From Pseudorhodobacter aquimaris (GTDB taxonomy: Bacteria; Pseudomonadota; Alphaproteobacteria; Rhodobacterales; Rhodobacteraceae), in NCBI RefSeq assembly GCF_001202025.1, contig NZ_LGHS01000070.1, positions 124,001-188,000 on the forward strand: a stretch of DNA of 64,000 bases, written 5' to 3'. This document shows positions 63,833 to 64,000 of this stretch, piece by piece. The notes below the pieces were generated by a model. That model saw nothing but the letters and a program-made list of their open reading frames with translations. It was not told the DNA's origin and did not search any database. A program made the position numbers and the translations under genes. Each line of letters starts with the position of its first letter. The first letter of the stretch is position 1.

Positions 63833-64000
63833 GCGCGGCCGGAGGTGGCGGAAAGGGCCAGAGGCTCTACCCCCAAATGGCGAAGGGATTCGGCCCATTT
63901 GGTCGCATCATTTTCTGAAAAGACCAACCCCTCGGCTGCCTCCGATGTTAGCCAGTCATTCCGCAGGATTTCCGCTTCCAGCTGGTCCGGCCCCCAACCG
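63829..64000 (-). CDS. YqgE/AlgH family protein, 5' part outside window
   Basis: The C-terminal 56 residues are visible from the right edge to TAG at 63829-63831. The opening GWGPDQLEAEILRNDWLTSE and the ending WAESLRHLGVEPLALS match the YqgE/AlgH family end (GWGPGQLExEI and WxxALxxLGVDPxxLS in relatives). The function of the family is unknown. The gene continues beyond the window and overlaps the FAH gene stop by 4 bases. Confidence 0.85.
   Translation of the reverse strand, partial: GWGPDQLEAEILRNDWLTSEAAEGLVFSENDATKWAESLRHLGVEPLALSATSGRA

Overview
The window looks like chromosomal DNA of an alphaproteobacterium of the order Rhodobacterales (Rhodobacteraceae / Roseobacter-like). The GC content is high, and several genes are typical of that group: the TrcR (DUF1013) regulator, a DUF6173 protein, a 44-residue aa3-type oxidase subunit IV, COQ9, GTG/ATG starts with GGAG-type ribosome sites, and many 4-base ATGA couplings. 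The genus cannot be fixed from the sequence alone. No tRNA, rRNA operon, insertion sequence, prophage or CRISPR array was seen, and no stretch above 300 bases lacks a gene.

Layout. 1-20.9 kb is mostly housekeeping: an acyl-CoA dehydrogenase / metallo-hydrolase / DUF6173 operon, Sua5-type tRNA modification, mscL, alanine dehydrogenase, psd-pssA phospholipid synthesis, rpsU, COQ9 and a quinone reductase, RNase T2, TrcR, a membrane LytTR regulator, dnaX-ebfC-recR, the SRP RNA gene next to rsgA, an aminotransferase, sseA and smpB. 21.0-41.7 kb is a compact denitrification island. It holds a Dnr-like CRP/FNR regulator with a coupled DUF4202 gene, norCBQDEF (nitric oxide reductase) on the minus strand, nirI-nnrS-nirX on the minus strand, and nirS-E-C-F-DL-G-H-J-N (cytochrome cd1 nitrite reductase and heme d1 synthesis) on the plus strand. 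It ends with an 88-residue membrane protein and a convergent CbiX-like chelatase. 41.7-64 kb returns to general functions: gabD, a kynurenine-formamidase-like hydrolase, an RND efflux pair, moaB, a uracil-DNA glycosylase, pyrB with an apparently inactive pyrC homologue, plsY, a set of small conserved genes, clpS, a D,D-carboxypeptidase with a SPOR domain, an FAH-family hydrolase and the end of a YqgE/AlgH gene.

How the genes work together. NirS reduces nitrite to NO and NorBC reduces NO to N2O. NirE, the NirDL/G/H siroheme decarboxylases, NirJ, NirF and NirN make heme d1. NirI, with its predicted flavin attached by the ApbE-type NirX, supports nitrite reduction, and NnrS is an NO-related membrane heme protein. 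A perfect FNR/Dnr palindrome (TTGAC-N4-GTCAA) sits midway between nirI and nirS, with a -10 element at the same distance on each side. A near-match lies before norC. The local Dnr-like regulator lacks the FNR iron-sulfur cysteines and is the obvious candidate to bind these sites in response to NO.

Points that stand out: the CbiX-like protein and the small membrane protein at the end of the nir operon; DUF4202 coupled to the regulator; two enzymes that have lost catalytic residues (the SDR near 58.6 kb and the PyrC homologue near 53.7 kb); the SRP RNA gene reading directly into rsgA; and six of ten convergent gene pairs whose stop codons interlock as CTAG or CTAA.
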